A stretch of 64,000 bases of DNA from a bacterium (GTDB lineage Bacteria; SZUA-182; DTGQ01), in NCBI GenBank assembly GCA_040755755.1, contig JBFLZW010000030.1:144991-208990 (forward strand), read 5' to 3'. A program made the translations under genes and the position numbers. The notes beneath the pieces were generated by a model. That model searched no databases, was not told the DNA's origin, and saw nothing but the letters and a program-made list of their open reading frames with translations. Of this stretch, positions 8,101 to 17,926 are shown one piece after another (within the stretch, counting starts at the first letter, position 1; each line of letters begins with the position of its first letter).

Positions 8101-10382
8101 CCGTAGTGGCCAGGGTTTCCCTGCCTACAGGTGGTTATGCCTATGGGGTGGATGTGGACACCGCTAACAACCTGGTCTATGTGGCTGCCGGTACGATAGG
8201 TGTGGTCATTGTCGAGCTTGATCCGGACGAAGATGACAGTTTCACCGATGCAGCCCTGCTGGACGGCGGGACCTATACCTACAGCTCGGTTTATTACGGA
8301 TCAAACCATGAGGCCTATTCAATAACCCTGGATGATCCGACCGACCCCGAGTATGCATTTGTTGCCTATGGCACCAGGGGAGTGATTGTCCTCGATATCA
8401 GCGACCCCAGTGCGCCGGTCAAAAAGGCCATCTATCCCTCCACCGGCCAGGTTGACGGCAAAGCCTGTGACATTGCATATGCTGACAGTACCCTCTATGT
8501 GGCCATGAGCTATGGGGCAGTCCTTTCCCTGGATGTTGCCGACACCAGCCACCTGGATCTGAGGGACAGTATGAATACCTTTGGTGAGGCCAGGGGAATC
8601 GCTTTCGGAAATGTGGATGGCGGCAGCCTCAAGAAGAAAAATCACCTCTTCATCGCCAATGGCCCTGGCGGAATGCTCAGTGCCCTGGTCAAATACCAGA
8701 TGCAGATCAACACTGTGGTTACCAATGTTCAGACGCAGGAAGGCGGTGATACCGTTAAGCTCATCGGTTCCGGGTTCTTTGACGATGCCGCGACTATCAA
8801 GGTAACTGTAAACGGCGACGATGTCGGTACCGTGACCATAGCCGATGCCTTCGAGCTCACCTTTACCGCTCCCTCGCAGGATGCCGGGACATACGATATC
8901 AGGGTGTATGATAATGATTCCGAATTGGAGGAAGACACCGCCTCCAGCTCTATCACCTACGCACCCGAAGGGAGTGCGATTCTCGGCCTTTTTGCCGATA
9001 CCACCACCCAGGGCGGCATCACTTCGCCGGGTGGAAATGTAACCCTTGATCTGGTGCTGCATAATAATGGCGCCGGGAATCTCATCTCAGCCAAGGCCCT
9101 GATCAAGTATGATAAGAATAAATTCCAGGTATTGAATTCAGGCGGTATGGCCAATGTTGTCGGACAGATCGATCCGAACACGGCTTTTACCCTGAATACC
9201 AGCCTGACCGATCTTACGGCGACAACAAGTATCATCGATCTTAATCCCAATGACGACTACCTGAGTTTGATGATTTCCATCTACGGGACGGAGCCCTTTT
9301 CCACCTCGCCCGACGACAAGATCACCCTGGGTACGGTTTCTTTTACCGTCCCCACCGATGTCGCGGGTGATCAACTGCTGACCCTCGACAACACTACCGG
9401 CCAGGAAGTGTCTATTCCCCATGGGGACGTTGTTCCTGCCACGGGAAGTGTGACCATGGTCTATGTAAAACAGGCAGCGAAACTGACCTGTGACTACACC
9501 AGCGAAACCCTGGCAGCGGGAGGAACGGAAGCCTTTGGTGTCGGGCCGTTTGCGGTAACCGTTTCCGAAATTCTGGACCCGGACGAGATGGTCGAGAATG
9601 CGGAAATCACCTTCAGCGTAAGCTCCGATGCGCTCATCGATGCCGACGGGGTAACCAGTGTATACAGGGTCAATACGGGAACCTTAAAAACCGGCTCCAG
9701 CGTGACTACCTCCCCCATTACCGTCAAAACCACTTCGGCGGGAGCAGTCTCGGTGGGTCTGAATATCGGAACAAAAGCCGGAACGTATACCATGACTATC
9801 AGTGGAGTATCCTCCGATGGCGCACCATTGACCGGCTCCCCGATTACCAAGACCTTTACCATCAGTGCTGAAACCGATCCAGGAGATGACAATGACAGCA
9901 TTTCGCTGGCTGCAAATACCCAGACCCCGGCACCAGGTGATACGGTAACGATTACGGCTACCGCCTATGACCGGTATGGGAATGCCATGGAGGATGAGCT
10001 TGTCACCCTTTCCACGGACAAGGGTTCTCTCAGCGTGACTTCAGGCGAAACCGACTCGAACGGCCAGATTACCACCAACCTGAAGCTGCTGAACAGCATC
10101 GCCACCCATACGGTGACCGCAAGCTATGACAGTGCGGCTACTTCGACAACACTGGAAGTGACACCAATCGGGCCGGATGTGAATGCCGACGGCTCGTTCA
10201 CCATCGCCGACATCCAGACAGCCATCAATTATCACCTGAACTGGACCGATCTGTCCTCAGCGACTAAACCGTCAGGCAAAAGCTACGTTCCCGGCGATAC
10301 CAATCATAACGACCGGTTCGACCTGAACGAAGTGGTAGCTATCATCAACCTGGCTATGGAACTGGGGATGGAGGTGGAATAA
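5178..10382 (+). CDS. Giant secreted LVIVD-propeller / cohesin / dockerin protein
   Basis: A 1734-residue exported protein. ATG 5178 follows an AAAGGA site and starts a signal peptide (MSAKKPLLLALTLFILLL..., cleavage near ALWA). Residues about 30-1170 are many repeats of the LVIVD type (LFIADGVEGLKAVDLT, AFVADGPQGLKIFDVT), predicted to form beta-propellers. An IPT/TIG-like domain follows (about 1176-1262), then a cohesin-like domain (about 1265-1427), Ig-like regions (about 1430-1565 and 1573-1662, the latter Big_1-like), and a C-terminal type I-like dockerin (about 1667-1731) with two calcium-loop patterns, DVNADGSFTIAD and DTNHNDRFDLNE. No catalytic domain is visible. The protein probably scaffolds surface complexes. 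The gene ends just before a strong terminator. Confidence 0.85.
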   Translation: MSAKKPLLLALTLFILLLSAAAPALWAATTLQSITPLAHSGGKFYSVKVVDIGGTKYFLAGNESGLQIYSQDGPPILTSEYPSSTASYTGGASGLEITNFKTAVDGITIGTTEYAFYADGVNLYVINVDTVGTPTLASSYGVANVRAVTVAATGSTSKYYAYALAYRPQVNIEDGEPLPPNTLLYIFDVTTPTSISLAATLELDTDSETPNNTGACDLVYVADIDNDSTADYDGDGEDYDPYLFIADGVEGLKAVDLTGLELETASYPTTNDIYQTDTSGTATGLDVVRFGSTLYAFVADGPQGLKIFDVTNPTSMPTDDSARTGAVTAFTYATGYSGYAYDVKLFGTTAFIANGQNGVQVVDVSDPANPVDLTLSDAGSYIDSTGSYNRLKGTAFDLDFVVDTDTLYTVVAWGEAGLVRATINIDNIVNQNVTTAIADYVIDDDIIYVRTTNGKLASYNIDATLSAKTALTAAILDTGGAANMICVGDYLFAIDSSADDAAPNDDIIAMIQKSDLSKVDVTNSVAGVISKLYYDSADEEAIYFLEGTNNKLGKVVVDTVTPAFGAETLSPASYATTDLVVAGNYVYGVKQGAATTLLQVAKADITAAPTDLVVLGADIVKLATDGTYVYCLTADGKLNRVDSSGNATTSAIAFTAGSTQLFIQDGYAYGIDTLKLARISTSFASGDDSTVSTVTIDAASLITGDGVDIYINDAGKITKVAMDRLGDTDWDGFSSGTLVEAAEEIIVVDGYVYGVDNGVTTTIQQVGFKATEANNTIALNEAAAGGGKDNFGGYAKDIALYTDGASGSNDYVYVADGSKGIRRYTVTDPTLHTAWDPVILTDVDKDGTGGGFTANGDVSDEWDIYDARGVDFAYITDFAHSVILVADGTKGVKLVNSGATALLPGDSAVSNKTGYIVQHDATAADSLTGNNETTDGAAAEDIKYFKVGSTHYAAVANGSAGLVILSFNATTGVVTVVARVSLPTGGYAYGVDVDTANNLVYVAAGTIGVVIVELDPDEDDSFTDAALLDGGTYTYSSVYYGSNHEAYSITLDDPTDPEYAFVAYGTRGVIVLDISDPSAPVKKAIYPSTGQVDGKACDIAYADSTLYVAMSYGAVLSLDVADTSHLDLRDSMNTFGEARGIAFGNVDGGSLKKKNHLFIANGPGGMLSALVKYQMQINTVVTNVQTQEGGDTVKLIGSGFFDDAATIKVTVNGDDVGTVTIADAFELTFTAPSQDAGTYDIRVYDNDSELEEDTASSSITYAPEGSAILGLFADTTTQGGITSPGGNVTLDLVLHNNGAGNLISAKALIKYDKNKFQVLNSGGMANVVGQIDPNTAFTLNTSLTDLTATTSIIDLNPNDDYLSLMISIYGTEPFSTSPDDKITLGTVSFTVPTDVAGDQLLTLDNTTGQEVSIPHGDVVPATGSVTMVYVKQAAKLTCDYTSETLAAGGTEAFGVGPFAVTVSEILDPDEMVENAEITFSVSSDALIDADGVTSVYRVNTGTLKTGSSVTTSPITVKTTSAGAVSVGLNIGTKAGTYTMTISGVSSDGAPLTGSPITKTFTISAETDPGDDNDSISLAANTQTPAPGDTVTITATAYDRYGNAMEDELVTLSTDKGSLSVTSGETDSNGQITTNLKLLNSIATHTVTASYDSAATSTTLEVTPIGPDVNADGSFTIADIQTAINYHLNWTDLSSATKPSGKSYVPGDTNHNDRFDLNEVVAIINLAMELGMEVE

Positions 10383-10416
10383 GTAGTCCTTCCCGTTTCC
10401 ATCGAAATACCTGCCC

Positions 10417-10463
10417 CCCTCCTGATCCTGCCGATTCGGCAGGGTCGGGAGGGATTTATTTTT
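10417..10463 (+). terminator. Rho-independent terminator
   Basis: A near-perfect 16-bp stem (arms 10417-10433 and 10437-10453, tight loop) is followed by ATTTATTTTT. It lies 35 bases after the stop of the dockerin gene and closes the envelope-protein operon. Confidence 0.85.
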
Positions 10464-10565
10464 CCCGGACCGGAGTCCCGCTATGACGAGGACGAAAAGA
10501 AAGGAAACGGGCAGCAGTGAACTTATAATACCAGGTACTCAGAATACCATAAGGAGGAGATCCAC

Positions 10566-10799
10566 ATGAGAGAGGCCCTATTATTGCTGGTTTTTTCTTT
10601 TATTTTCCCCGATATCGCCTATGCCCACGGTGGTCACAGCAGCGTTATCATGCAGGTAAAAGGGTGGTGGGATGTCATACGGCTGAAATACTGGGGAGCC
10701 ATCACCTGGGTATTGGTATTTGCGCTGGCAGGACTCATCATCTTTTTCGTTGTCAGGCAGATACAGGCCAAAAGGCAGGGCAGTTCAACACCAGCTTGA
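10566..10799 (+). CDS. Small membrane protein of unknown function
   Basis: A 77-residue protein with a strong AAGGAGGAG site. The N-terminus looks like a signal peptide (cleavage near IAYA) and is followed by HGGHSS, a His-rich stretch that could bind metal. One transmembrane segment (about 46-66, GAITWVLVFALAGLIIFFVV) and a basic cytoplasmic tail follow. It stands alone between the dockerin gene and the ABC transporter pair. I do not recognise a family. Confidence 0.65.
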   Translation: MREALLLLVFSFIFPDIAYAHGGHSSVIMQVKGWWDVIRLKYWGAITWVLVFALAGLIIFFVVRQIQAKRQGSSTPA

Positions 10800-10943
10800 A
10801 CTGAGGAGTTGCCGAACCTTTTTACCCTGCAATCCGAAAAGATAGATAAATAGGTAAGTGGACAGAATCAATCCAGTGATACGGTCTGATCTTCGTCTGA
10901 ACTATGGTTATTCTTTTCATATGATTGCTGCATAATCCAGACT

Positions 10944-11861
10944 ATGATTGCTATTAAAACCACAGGCTTGAAAAAAACCTACAAGACAGGCTTTGCCAGG
11001 AAGATAGAAGCCCTCAAAGGACTTGATCTGGAAATCGAGGAAGGGGAAACCTTCGGCTATCTGGGGCCAAACGGCGCAGGGAAAACAACCACCTTAAAGC
11101 TCATTCTGGGATTGATGCACCCGACTGCGGGCGCTGCGTATATTCTGGGAGAAGACAGCAGGAATGTGAAGGTAAAAAATTCCGTCGGCTTTCTTCCGGA
11201 GCAGCCATATTTTTACAGCTATCTGACAGCACAGGAATTTTTGGGCTTTTACGGACGGTTGTTTGATATTTCCCGGGGATCGTACCAGGGTAAAATCGAT
11301 GAATTGCTTGCTCTGGTGGGGTTGAAAGGGAAGGCGCATCTGCAGCTGCGGAAATTTTCCAAGGGGATGCTGCAGCGTCTCGGCATTGCCCAGGCCCTGA
11401 TGAATGATCCGAGAGTGATCTTTTTCGATGAGCCCTTTTCGGGTCTTGATCCCATTGGCCGGAAAGAAATCCGGGATATTGTATTGAAGTTGAAGGAGAG
11501 AGGGAAAACCATTTTCTTTTGCTCTCATATCCTGTCTGACGTGGAAATGGTTTGCGACCGGGTCGGGATCCTCGTCAATGGGGAACTGAAGGCTGTCGGG
11601 AGGATAGACAGCCTCGTGGAGACAAAGCTCAAATCAGCGGAAATCGCTTTTTCCGGACTCGCAGAGGCTGCCAAAGAGAAAATCCGCCAGATTGCCACCC
11701 GAATGCTGGACCACGCCGACAAAACCCTGGCCACACTTCCCAGCCGGGAATCGGTCGATCAGGTGATACGGATTATTTCTGAAGGGCAGGGTTCTCTGAT
11801 CTCCCTGACGCCGATTCGGGAAACACTCGAAGATATCTTTCTGAAAGAAGTGGCGGGTTAA
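10944..11861 (+). CDS. ABC transporter ATP-binding protein (CcmA/NatA type)
   Basis: A 305-residue ATPase that would power the ABC-2 permease encoded next. Visible are Walker A GPNGAGKT (about residues 38-45), the signature FSKGMLQR, Walker B VIFFDEPFSGLDP and the H-loop in CSHILSD. The C-terminal 90 residues are a helical extension typical of exporters of the drug/Na/gliding family. The substrate cannot be read from sequence. The permease follows after 74 bases that hold a TCAGTGG repeat. Confidence 0.9.
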   Translation: MIAIKTTGLKKTYKTGFARKIEALKGLDLEIEEGETFGYLGPNGAGKTTTLKLILGLMHPTAGAAYILGEDSRNVKVKNSVGFLPEQPYFYSYLTAQEFLGFYGRLFDISRGSYQGKIDELLALVGLKGKAHLQLRKFSKGMLQRLGIAQALMNDPRVIFFDEPFSGLDPIGRKEIRDIVLKLKERGKTIFFCSHILSDVEMVCDRVGILVNGELKAVGRIDSLVETKLKSAEIAFSGLAEAAKEKIRQIATRMLDHADKTLATLPSRESVDQVIRIISEGQGSLISLTPIRETLEDIFLKEVAG

Positions 11862-11863
11862 AA

Positions 11864-11913
11864 AGTGATCAGTGGCCAGTGGTCAGTGGTCAGAAAAACT
11901 GATAATTGATAAC
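11864..11913. repeat. Family C TCAGTGG repeat, copy 1
   Basis: Tandem units of the type cagtggtcag, with a following actgataattgataac tail, lie between two genes that should be co-transcribed. Similar blocks occur at 19881-19916, 28796-28836 and 55895-55920. Confidence 0.6.
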
Positions 11914-11935
11914 TTTCTTTTCCGGGAGTTATGTC

Positions 11936-12703
11936 ATGTTCAAGATTCAGGCCATTATGATCAACACCTTTCGTGAAGCCATTCGAGACAGGATACTCTA
12001 CAATCTGCTGCTGTTTGCCCTGCTCATCATCGGAGGTTCAATTCTGCTGGGGACCCTGACCATCGGGGAGCAGCAGAAGATCATCAAGGACATGGGACTG
12101 GCGAGTATCTCGATATTTGGCACGCTGATTGCCGTTTTCGTTGGCATTGGCCTGGTTTACAAAGAGATTGAGCGAAAGACGGTTTACAATATTATTTCAA
12201 AACCGGTCCATCGGTATCAGTTTTTTATCGGCAAGTACCTGGGGCTCATCCTGACTCTGCTGGTTAATGTTCTGATAATGACAGGAGTATTTCTTTCAAT
12301 CAGTTACTTCATGGATGGAAACATCCAGCGAGGGCTGATCGAGGCGATTTTTTTAATCTTTCTGGAACTGATGATTATCACCGCTGTGGCCTTGCTCTTT
12401 TCGACCTTCACCACTCCTACCCTGAGTGCAATCTTTACCCTGGCCATCTATGTGATCGGCCATTTGAGCCGGGATTTGAAAGTATTTGGAGCCAAATCCG
12501 AGCTCGTCTGGGTGAGACATCTCACCAGGTCTCTCTATTACCTGATACCCAATCTGCAAAATTTCAACATCAAGGGCCTGGTAGTTCACAATATCCCTCT
12601 GCCCCCTCATTTTATCCTGTTTTCCTTTTTATACGGCATCCTCTATATCAGCATTCTTCTTGCGCTGGCTATCTGTATCTTTGAACAGAGGGACTTCAAA
12701 TAG
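11936..12703 (+). CDS. ABC-2 type transporter permease
   Basis: A 256-residue integral membrane protein with six predicted transmembrane segments, starting at ATG 11936 (MFKIQAIMINTFREAIRDRI) after a GGGAG site. The opening (NTFREAIRDRILYNLLLF) and the motif KEIERKTVYNIISKPVHRYQF are typical of ABC-2 permeases that pair with CcmA-type ATPases, here the upstream gene. The substrate is unknown. An earlier in-frame ATG at 11906 would place the start within the repeat-rich spacer and is less likely. Confidence 0.85.
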   Translation: MFKIQAIMINTFREAIRDRILYNLLLFALLIIGGSILLGTLTIGEQQKIIKDMGLASISIFGTLIAVFVGIGLVYKEIERKTVYNIISKPVHRYQFFIGKYLGLILTLLVNVLIMTGVFLSISYFMDGNIQRGLIEAIFLIFLELMIITAVALLFSTFTTPTLSAIFTLAIYVIGHLSRDLKVFGAKSELVWVRHLTRSLYYLIPNLQNFNIKGLVVHNIPLPPHFILFSFLYGILYISILLALAICIFEQRDFK

Positions 12704-12810
12704 CTCTATGCCTGAGTAGTTACCCGAATTCTTTATTCCGGTCTGCAATGAAAAATGGTTTTTTCTTTTTCAATATGTTATAATTTACATCTGAGTTGTG
12801 CCTTTCATCG

Positions 12811-12834
12811 GGCATCCGGAATTCTCCGGATGCC
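12811..12834. other. Perfect 10-bp inverted repeat in the upstream region of the sigma-54 activator
   Basis: Arms GGCATCCGGA and TCCGGATGCC are separated by 4 bases (ATTC). There is no T-run, so it is not an intrinsic terminator. It lies about 90 bases before the regulator gene and could be an operator or another small dispersed palindrome. Confidence 0.35.
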
Positions 12835-12923
12835 GGGCATGACGGGCAGGCAAGATTGAGCGGTTAATAGTGAGTGGTTAATTTAAATAAGGCTTTGGGA
12901 GGGGGCCGTGGAGACAACTTCGC

Positions 12924-15900
12924 ATGATCAGCGGCAGGCAATTGAAAGAAAAGGGCACGATATTCCTGAATGATATCTTCAAGAGTAATCACCCGATCAT
13001 CATCACCGGTATTGTAGCAGTCATTCTTTTAATCTTCGTTATCCTTTCCATTTATACTCAATCCAAAGATAATATTGTCAATGAGTTCCAGAAGCATCAA
13101 CTGACTTCGGTAGAGAGTGCGGCCCGGGGCATTGAGGGATTCATCAAAGAAGTTATCAAAGACCTGTGCATCCTCAGCGAACTGAAGTCTGGCCAGGATT
13201 CAGAGCTGCCGATCAAGCAGGCAGCTCTGGACAATCTCTATGCTCTTCATGCCAAGGAAAACGGCTTTCTGGTCTCGCTGTTTTATTTTGACCAGCAGGG
13301 GAACCTGCGGCTTGCTGCTCCGGCACTGCCGGGAAGAGGAGAGAACCTCATGGCAGGTTACGGGCGGGGAAAGAATCCGGCTGGCGTGAACGATGTAACC
13401 AAACTGCATATTTCAAGGTTATTTTTTAATGAAAAAAGAGAGGGGAGGATCCGCGTCAGTGTCCCTGTTTTTTATACTGATACATCCAGCGGGCATGAGC
13501 GGAGAAAATTTCTTGGTATCCTGGCTGCGGACATCGATGTCAAAAAGATGGCCGACCATTTTCTTGGACATGTCAATCTGGGCGGAAGCTATGTGAGTAT
13601 TCTGGATGCTGACGGGACGATCCTGGAGCACCCGTGTCCGCAATTTACCGGAAAGAGTATCAAGGACATAGACATCAAGAGAATCGATGAAAACAACAAG
13701 GTCTTTCCTTTTCAGAATAACGAGGATTTTCTGGCCCTTTTGCTGGGAAAAAGCGAGGGAGTCCTGCGGGTCATCAGTCCCAATCTGGGCCGGTTGGAAC
13801 TCTTGTCTTACGCGCCTATCTATTTGCCGGTAAGATCCTGGATCATGACGATGTTTACGCCTTACAGCGAAATATCCAATCCCATCGGCAGATTGCAGAA
13901 AAGATTTACTCTTATTATGCTCGCGCTCATCATCCTCATGACCGTCGGAAGCGTTTTGCTGATTACCGTCAATAATAAACGGGTAAAGACAGAGGCCAGG
14001 GTTGCGCACCTGACAAGGGAAATCCAGCTCGAGGAGAAGATTAAAAAGTCGGAGGCCAAGCTGCGGGCAATATTGCAGTCGATCAATGACCGGATTGTTA
14101 TTCTCGACCCGGATTTGCAGGTGATCTGGAGCAATTCAAAGGGAAGCGGGGAGGGGCTGATCGGGAAAAAGTGTTATGAGATCTACCGCGGTCTGCATCA
14201 GCCATGCTCGAAATGTGTGGTAAAGGCCAGCTTTGCCGATGGCAATTCTCACCTGTCGGAAGTGATCGGAGTGGAAAAGGATCAGAAATTCTTTTACGAA
14301 ATATGTTCTTCCCCAATTTTGGATCATGAGGGCAAGGTCGCCAGTGTAGTCGAGATGACACGGGACATTACCAAAGCCAGAAAGATGGATATCCTGATCA
14401 GGGAATCCGAGAACCGGTACCGGAATCTGGTCGAGCAGATGAACGAAGGCCTTATGGTCATTAACCATGAAGGTAAAATCACCTTCGTGAACCAGAAGTT
14501 TTGCGAAGTACTTGGTTATAAGCATAAAGAGATTGCCGGGCAGGATTATGGAATTTTTCTCGATGCCGAGAACCAGGTCAGAATGAAAGAGGCGATTGAA
14601 GAAAGCAAAAAAAATCAGGCCCTTTCATTCGAGATGGAATTGGCTAATCAGCAGGGTGAGCATTTAACCTTGATTTGCAGCCTGTCATCTCTTTTCGACG
14701 ACCGCGGGGATTACCGTGGTGCATCCGTGGTCTTTACCGAGATTACCGAGAGGAGAAAGCTGGAGCGGGAAATTCAGGTCAACAGGGATAAACTGCGGGC
14801 TATTCTGAAGAGTCTGAGTGACGGAGTAGTGATTATCGATAAAAATTATACCATTCAATACATGAACGAGAGCGGCCGGAAAATTTTTGGGGACCAGATA
14901 CAAGGGGTGTGCTATCAGGCTCTCTGGAACCGGACCGGGCCCTGTGATGCCTGCGTGCTGGAGGAGGTTATCGAGAGGCGGCAGAGTTTATTCCTGACCA
15001 AAGATTCTCTCAAGGGACAGGCACTGGACATTTCCATAAGCCCTGTGGTGATGGAAGATGGAACCATCTCTTTGCTCAAGGTATTTCGCGATGTTACTGA
15101 ACGCAAGCGTCTGGAGAGCCAGCTCCTTGAATTTGAGCAGAACCGGCTGCGGGATCTCAGGGAGAGGTACCGGTTCGGCAACATTATCGGGAAAAATCAC
15201 AAAATGCAGGAAATTTATGAGCTTATCTCCATCGTTTCTCAGGGATTCACCACAGTCCTGATTCAGGGAGCAAGCGGCACGGGAAAGGAACTGATTGCCC
15301 GGGCAATTCACTATAACAGCCCCCAGCAGGATAAACCCTTCATCGGTGTAAGCTGCTCGGCCCTGTCCGACGGGCTCCTGGAGAGTGAGTTATTTGGCCA
15401 TGTGCGGGGGTCATTTACCGGTGCTGTCAGGGATAAAATGGGACGATTCGAATTGGCGGATGGGGGAACCCTGTTTCTGGACGAAATTGGAGATATCTCT
15501 CCGATGATTCAGGTGAAGTTACTCCGGGTGCTCCAGGAGCGGCAATTCGAGCGGGTGGGATCCTTGAAGACCATCAGCGTCAATGTACGGGTGATCGCGG
15601 CCACCAATAAGGACCTTAAGGCTGCGGTAGCCAGAGGAGAATTCCGTGAGGATTTATACTACCGTCTGAATGTGGTCAGTATTTTTATCCCCTCCCTGAA
15701 AGAGCGGGTGGATGATATCCCCCTTCTGGTCAACCATTTTATCGAGCACTTCAATAAGAAACTCAACCGGAACATCTCTTCGGTCTCCTCCAGTGCCATG
15801 GATTGTCTCATCAGCTTCGACTGGCCGGGCAATATCCGCCAACTGGAAAACACCATCGAACATGCGTTCATCTGCGCCAAGGGGAAGATCCTCATGCCGG

Positions 15901-16214
15901 AGGACTTCCCGATTGAAATCCAGAAGGCCAAAAAGAAAAAGAAGAGCGAATCACCAACCGGAACGGATCTGGAGCAGGAGGAGGGAGAAAAGGTCCGGAC
16001 CCTCGACGAAATGGAAGCCCGGATGATTGCCCATGCTCTTCAGGAAACGGGCGGGCACCTGGGAAATACGGCACAGGTTTTGGGGATTGCACGGTCTACC
16101 CTGTGGCGGCTGATGAAGAAGCACGGGATTAGTAAAGGAGCTGTCAAAGGGGCTGACCGGGAAGATAAAGTCGTCTCTCTCGAAGAGAGATTTCTGAATA
16201 AAAAGCAGGGTTGA
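12924..16214 (+). CDS. Cache/PAS sensor sigma-54-dependent transcriptional activator
   Basis: A 1096-residue membrane-anchored sensor fused to an NtrC-type activator. Order: transmembrane segment about 24-47, extracytoplasmic Cache-like sensor (about 48-330), second transmembrane segment about 333-352, three PAS domains (about 375-490, 493-610, 620-735), AAA+ sigma-54 domain and a Fis-type helix-turn-helix (about 1035-1065). The Walker A GASGTGKE is at 782-789 and the sigma-54 contact loop reads GSFTGA (829-834) instead of GAFTGA. The first and third PAS domains each carry Cys-x10-Pro-Cys-x2-Cys (Cys417/428/431 and Cys663/674/677), which suggests metal or redox sensing. No receiver domain is present. 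The ligand and target promoter are unknown; I saw no convincing -24/-12 site nearby. Confidence 0.9.
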   Translation: MISGRQLKEKGTIFLNDIFKSNHPIIITGIVAVILLIFVILSIYTQSKDNIVNEFQKHQLTSVESAARGIEGFIKEVIKDLCILSELKSGQDSELPIKQAALDNLYALHAKENGFLVSLFYFDQQGNLRLAAPALPGRGENLMAGYGRGKNPAGVNDVTKLHISRLFFNEKREGRIRVSVPVFYTDTSSGHERRKFLGILAADIDVKKMADHFLGHVNLGGSYVSILDADGTILEHPCPQFTGKSIKDIDIKRIDENNKVFPFQNNEDFLALLLGKSEGVLRVISPNLGRLELLSYAPIYLPVRSWIMTMFTPYSEISNPIGRLQKRFTLIMLALIILMTVGSVLLITVNNKRVKTEARVAHLTREIQLEEKIKKSEAKLRAILQSINDRIVILDPDLQVIWSNSKGSGEGLIGKKCYEIYRGLHQPCSKCVVKASFADGNSHLSEVIGVEKDQKFFYEICSSPILDHEGKVASVVEMTRDITKARKMDILIRESENRYRNLVEQMNEGLMVINHEGKITFVNQKFCEVLGYKHKEIAGQDYGIFLDAENQVRMKEAIEESKKNQALSFEMELANQQGEHLTLICSLSSLFDDRGDYRGASVVFTEITERRKLEREIQVNRDKLRAILKSLSDGVVIIDKNYTIQYMNESGRKIFGDQIQGVCYQALWNRTGPCDACVLEEVIERRQSLFLTKDSLKGQALDISISPVVMEDGTISLLKVFRDVTERKRLESQLLEFEQNRLRDLRERYRFGNIIGKNHKMQEIYELISIVSQGFTTVLIQGASGTGKELIARAIHYNSPQQDKPFIGVSCSALSDGLLESELFGHVRGSFTGAVRDKMGRFELADGGTLFLDEIGDISPMIQVKLLRVLQERQFERVGSLKTISVNVRVIAATNKDLKAAVARGEFREDLYYRLNVVSIFIPSLKERVDDIPLLVNHFIEHFNKKLNRNISSVSSSAMDCLISFDWPGNIRQLENTIEHAFICAKGKILMPEDFPIEIQKAKKKKKSESPTGTDLEQEEGEKVRTLDEMEARMIAHALQETGGHLGNTAQVLGIARSTLWRLMKKHGISKGAVKGADREDKVVSLEERFLNKKQG

Positions 16215-16218
16215 TGAT

Positions 16219-16890
16219 TCAGGCTAAAAGTGCGGCAATCAGGCCGCTCAGAAAAATCCCATCGAATGTTCCTGCCCCCCCGATGGATGCAGTGGAAATA
16301 CCCAGCCAGGCGAATATCGGGAGATTGGCGAGGTCGGCCCCAATCAGGGTGCCGATGCTGCCGGCGATATAAGCGGTCTGGGGAGTTGCATGCCCCTCGA
16401 TGAGAAGAGAAATGAGCGCAGCACACAGGGGGGGAAGCAGAGAGGGAACGGTAATCCCGACGCCCGGCACTGGCCGGGAAGAGGCATAAACAATAAACGC
16501 AACGATCAGGGTGGCCAGGGTTGTCTTTCCCGGTGAAGGGGCTTTGGTCATCAGCCTGAAAGAAATAAGAACCGGGATAACGGCCCCTCCCAGATTAATG
16601 GCTACGGTGGTCCTGGCAGTGAGAGCAGATGGCCCAAACCAGGTCCAAAAACGTGAAGGCCCGATAAGGCAGGGAGGAATGACCGCAGGGATCTGCCAGA
16701 GCGGGATATTCACATAACTTCCCATGAGGGACAGGAGGAGGAGAAGAAAAAGAGAGCGGTGGTGAATGCCGATTCTTTCAAAGGCATATTTAATGACCTG
16801 AATTTTGATCAGCAGGAAGAGAATAACCAGCAAAAGAGCGGATAGCAGTGAGAATGGAAAGTGAGGTATTGAAACCGGCCCGTGCCCCAC
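16219..16890 (-). CDS. DUF1614 family membrane protein
   Basis: A 223-residue membrane protein with about six hydrophobic segments. The C-terminal signature TLIGADLANL...SIGGAGTFDGIFLSGLIAALL is characteristic of DUF1614, a family of unknown function found in many anaerobes and archaea. The gene starts 8 bases after the stop of the pentapeptide-repeat gene, so the two are probably one transcript. It converges on the sigma-54 activator with only 4 bases between stops. Confidence 0.85.
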   Translation of the reverse strand: MGHGPVSIPHFPFSLLSALLLVILFLLIKIQVIKYAFERIGIHHRSLFLLLLLSLMGSYVNIPLWQIPAVIPPCLIGPSRFWTWFGPSALTARTTVAINLGGAVIPVLISFRLMTKAPSPGKTTLATLIVAFIVYASSRPVPGVGITVPSLLPPLCAALISLLIEGHATPQTAYIAGSIGTLIGADLANLPIFAWLGISTASIGGAGTFDGIFLSGLIAALLA

Positions 16891-16898
16891 GATATCCC

Positions 16899-17846
16899 CT
16901 AGAAGCGATCGGGGAAGTTTTTTTGCAGATATTCTTTAAACTGCGCAGGAGACACGCAGAAAGCAGACCACCAGTTGGCTCCCCGAAAACTGGCCCCGTG
17001 AAATTGCTCGATTTGCGAGATGTTGGCACCGGTCATAATGGAATAATCAAACAGGGCATCCTGAATCGATGCCCCCTGCAGGTTACAGGACATCAGATTC
17101 GTATCCTTCAGATTGGCACCATCCAGTCGGGCACCTTCAAAGTGGGCACCGCTTAAATCAGAACCTTGAAAGTCCGCCTGGCGAAGGTCTTTGTTTTGAA
17201 AGGATGCATTGGAAAAATTCATAAAGCGGAATATTTTCCCATTGAAAGTGGCCTGGTGGAAGTTGGCCTGCTGGATGTTGCTGGCCTCTTCCAGGCTGAC
17301 CTGATCAACGATGGCTCCCTGAAAGTCAGTCTGGCTGAGATTGGAACCTCTCAGACAGACATTGATCAGTTGGGCATAGGCCAGATTGCATCTTTGTAAA
17401 TTGGCCCTCTCCAGATTGGCATTAATCAATACGGCCCCCTCCAGGTTGGCTTGACTTAAATTGGCACCCCAAAGATCAGCATTGATCAGTTTTGCATGAG
17501 CAAGATTTGCGAGCGTCAGGTTCGCCGAGCGCAGGTTAATCCCTTCCATGTTGGTGTAAGCCAAATGGGCTCCGTACAGGAAAGATCCCGGCATCTGAGC
17601 GCCGCAAAGGTCTGCCCCCTCCATAAAGGCCCGCTCGAGATTGATATTCTGGCTGTGGAATTCCCTCATGGTGGCGTCCCTAAAACATGCCTCCCGCGCA
17701 TAGGCATAATCAAGGTTGGCTCTCCAGAGATTCGCCTTTTCCAGGTTCGCCCGCTCCAGATTAGCTCTGGAGAGCAGGGCCTCGCCAAAATCCGCAAAGG
17801 CCAGGTTGTGCCCCGGCCAATGAGCCCCTTCCAGGTTTTTTCCCAT
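16899..17846 (-). CDS. Pentapeptide-repeat protein
   Basis: A 315-residue protein made almost wholly of A(D/N)LXX repeats (ANLERANLEKANLWRANLDYA) from residue about 8 to 290, predicted to fold as a right-handed quadrilateral beta-helix. There is no signal peptide or membrane segment. A GAGGGAG site precedes the ATG. Some members mimic DNA and protect gyrase, but most have no known role, and nothing here points to gyrase. It is followed at once by the DUF1614 gene. Confidence 0.9.
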   Translation of the reverse strand: MGKNLEGAHWPGHNLAFADFGEALLSRANLERANLEKANLWRANLDYAYAREACFRDATMREFHSQNINLERAFMEGADLCGAQMPGSFLYGAHLAYTNMEGINLRSANLTLANLAHAKLINADLWGANLSQANLEGAVLINANLERANLQRCNLAYAQLINVCLRGSNLSQTDFQGAIVDQVSLEEASNIQQANFHQATFNGKIFRFMNFSNASFQNKDLRQADFQGSDLSGAHFEGARLDGANLKDTNLMSCNLQGASIQDALFDYSIMTGANISQIEQFHGASFRGANWWSAFCVSPAQFKEYLQKNFPDRF

Positions 17847-17901
17847 GATTTCGCTCCCTCAAGATGAATGAGCATGAACGGTGAAAATATTTCAATATGA
17901 T

Positions 17902-17926
17902 ATTATACTTACCCCTTTTTTGTCAA
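17902..17926 (-). promoter_or_regulatory. Possible promoter of the pentapeptide-repeat/DUF1614 pair
   Basis: On the minus strand a perfect TTGACA (17926-17921) and a perfect TATAAT (17907-17902) face the gene, but only 13 bases separate them, which is too short for a standard sigma-70 promoter. A slightly shifted -10 element or another sigma factor may apply. Confidence 0.3.

Noticed and set aside
8319..9062. 247-codon minus-strand open frame inside the same gene
   Set aside because: Shadow frame of the real gene, with no start signals or domain.
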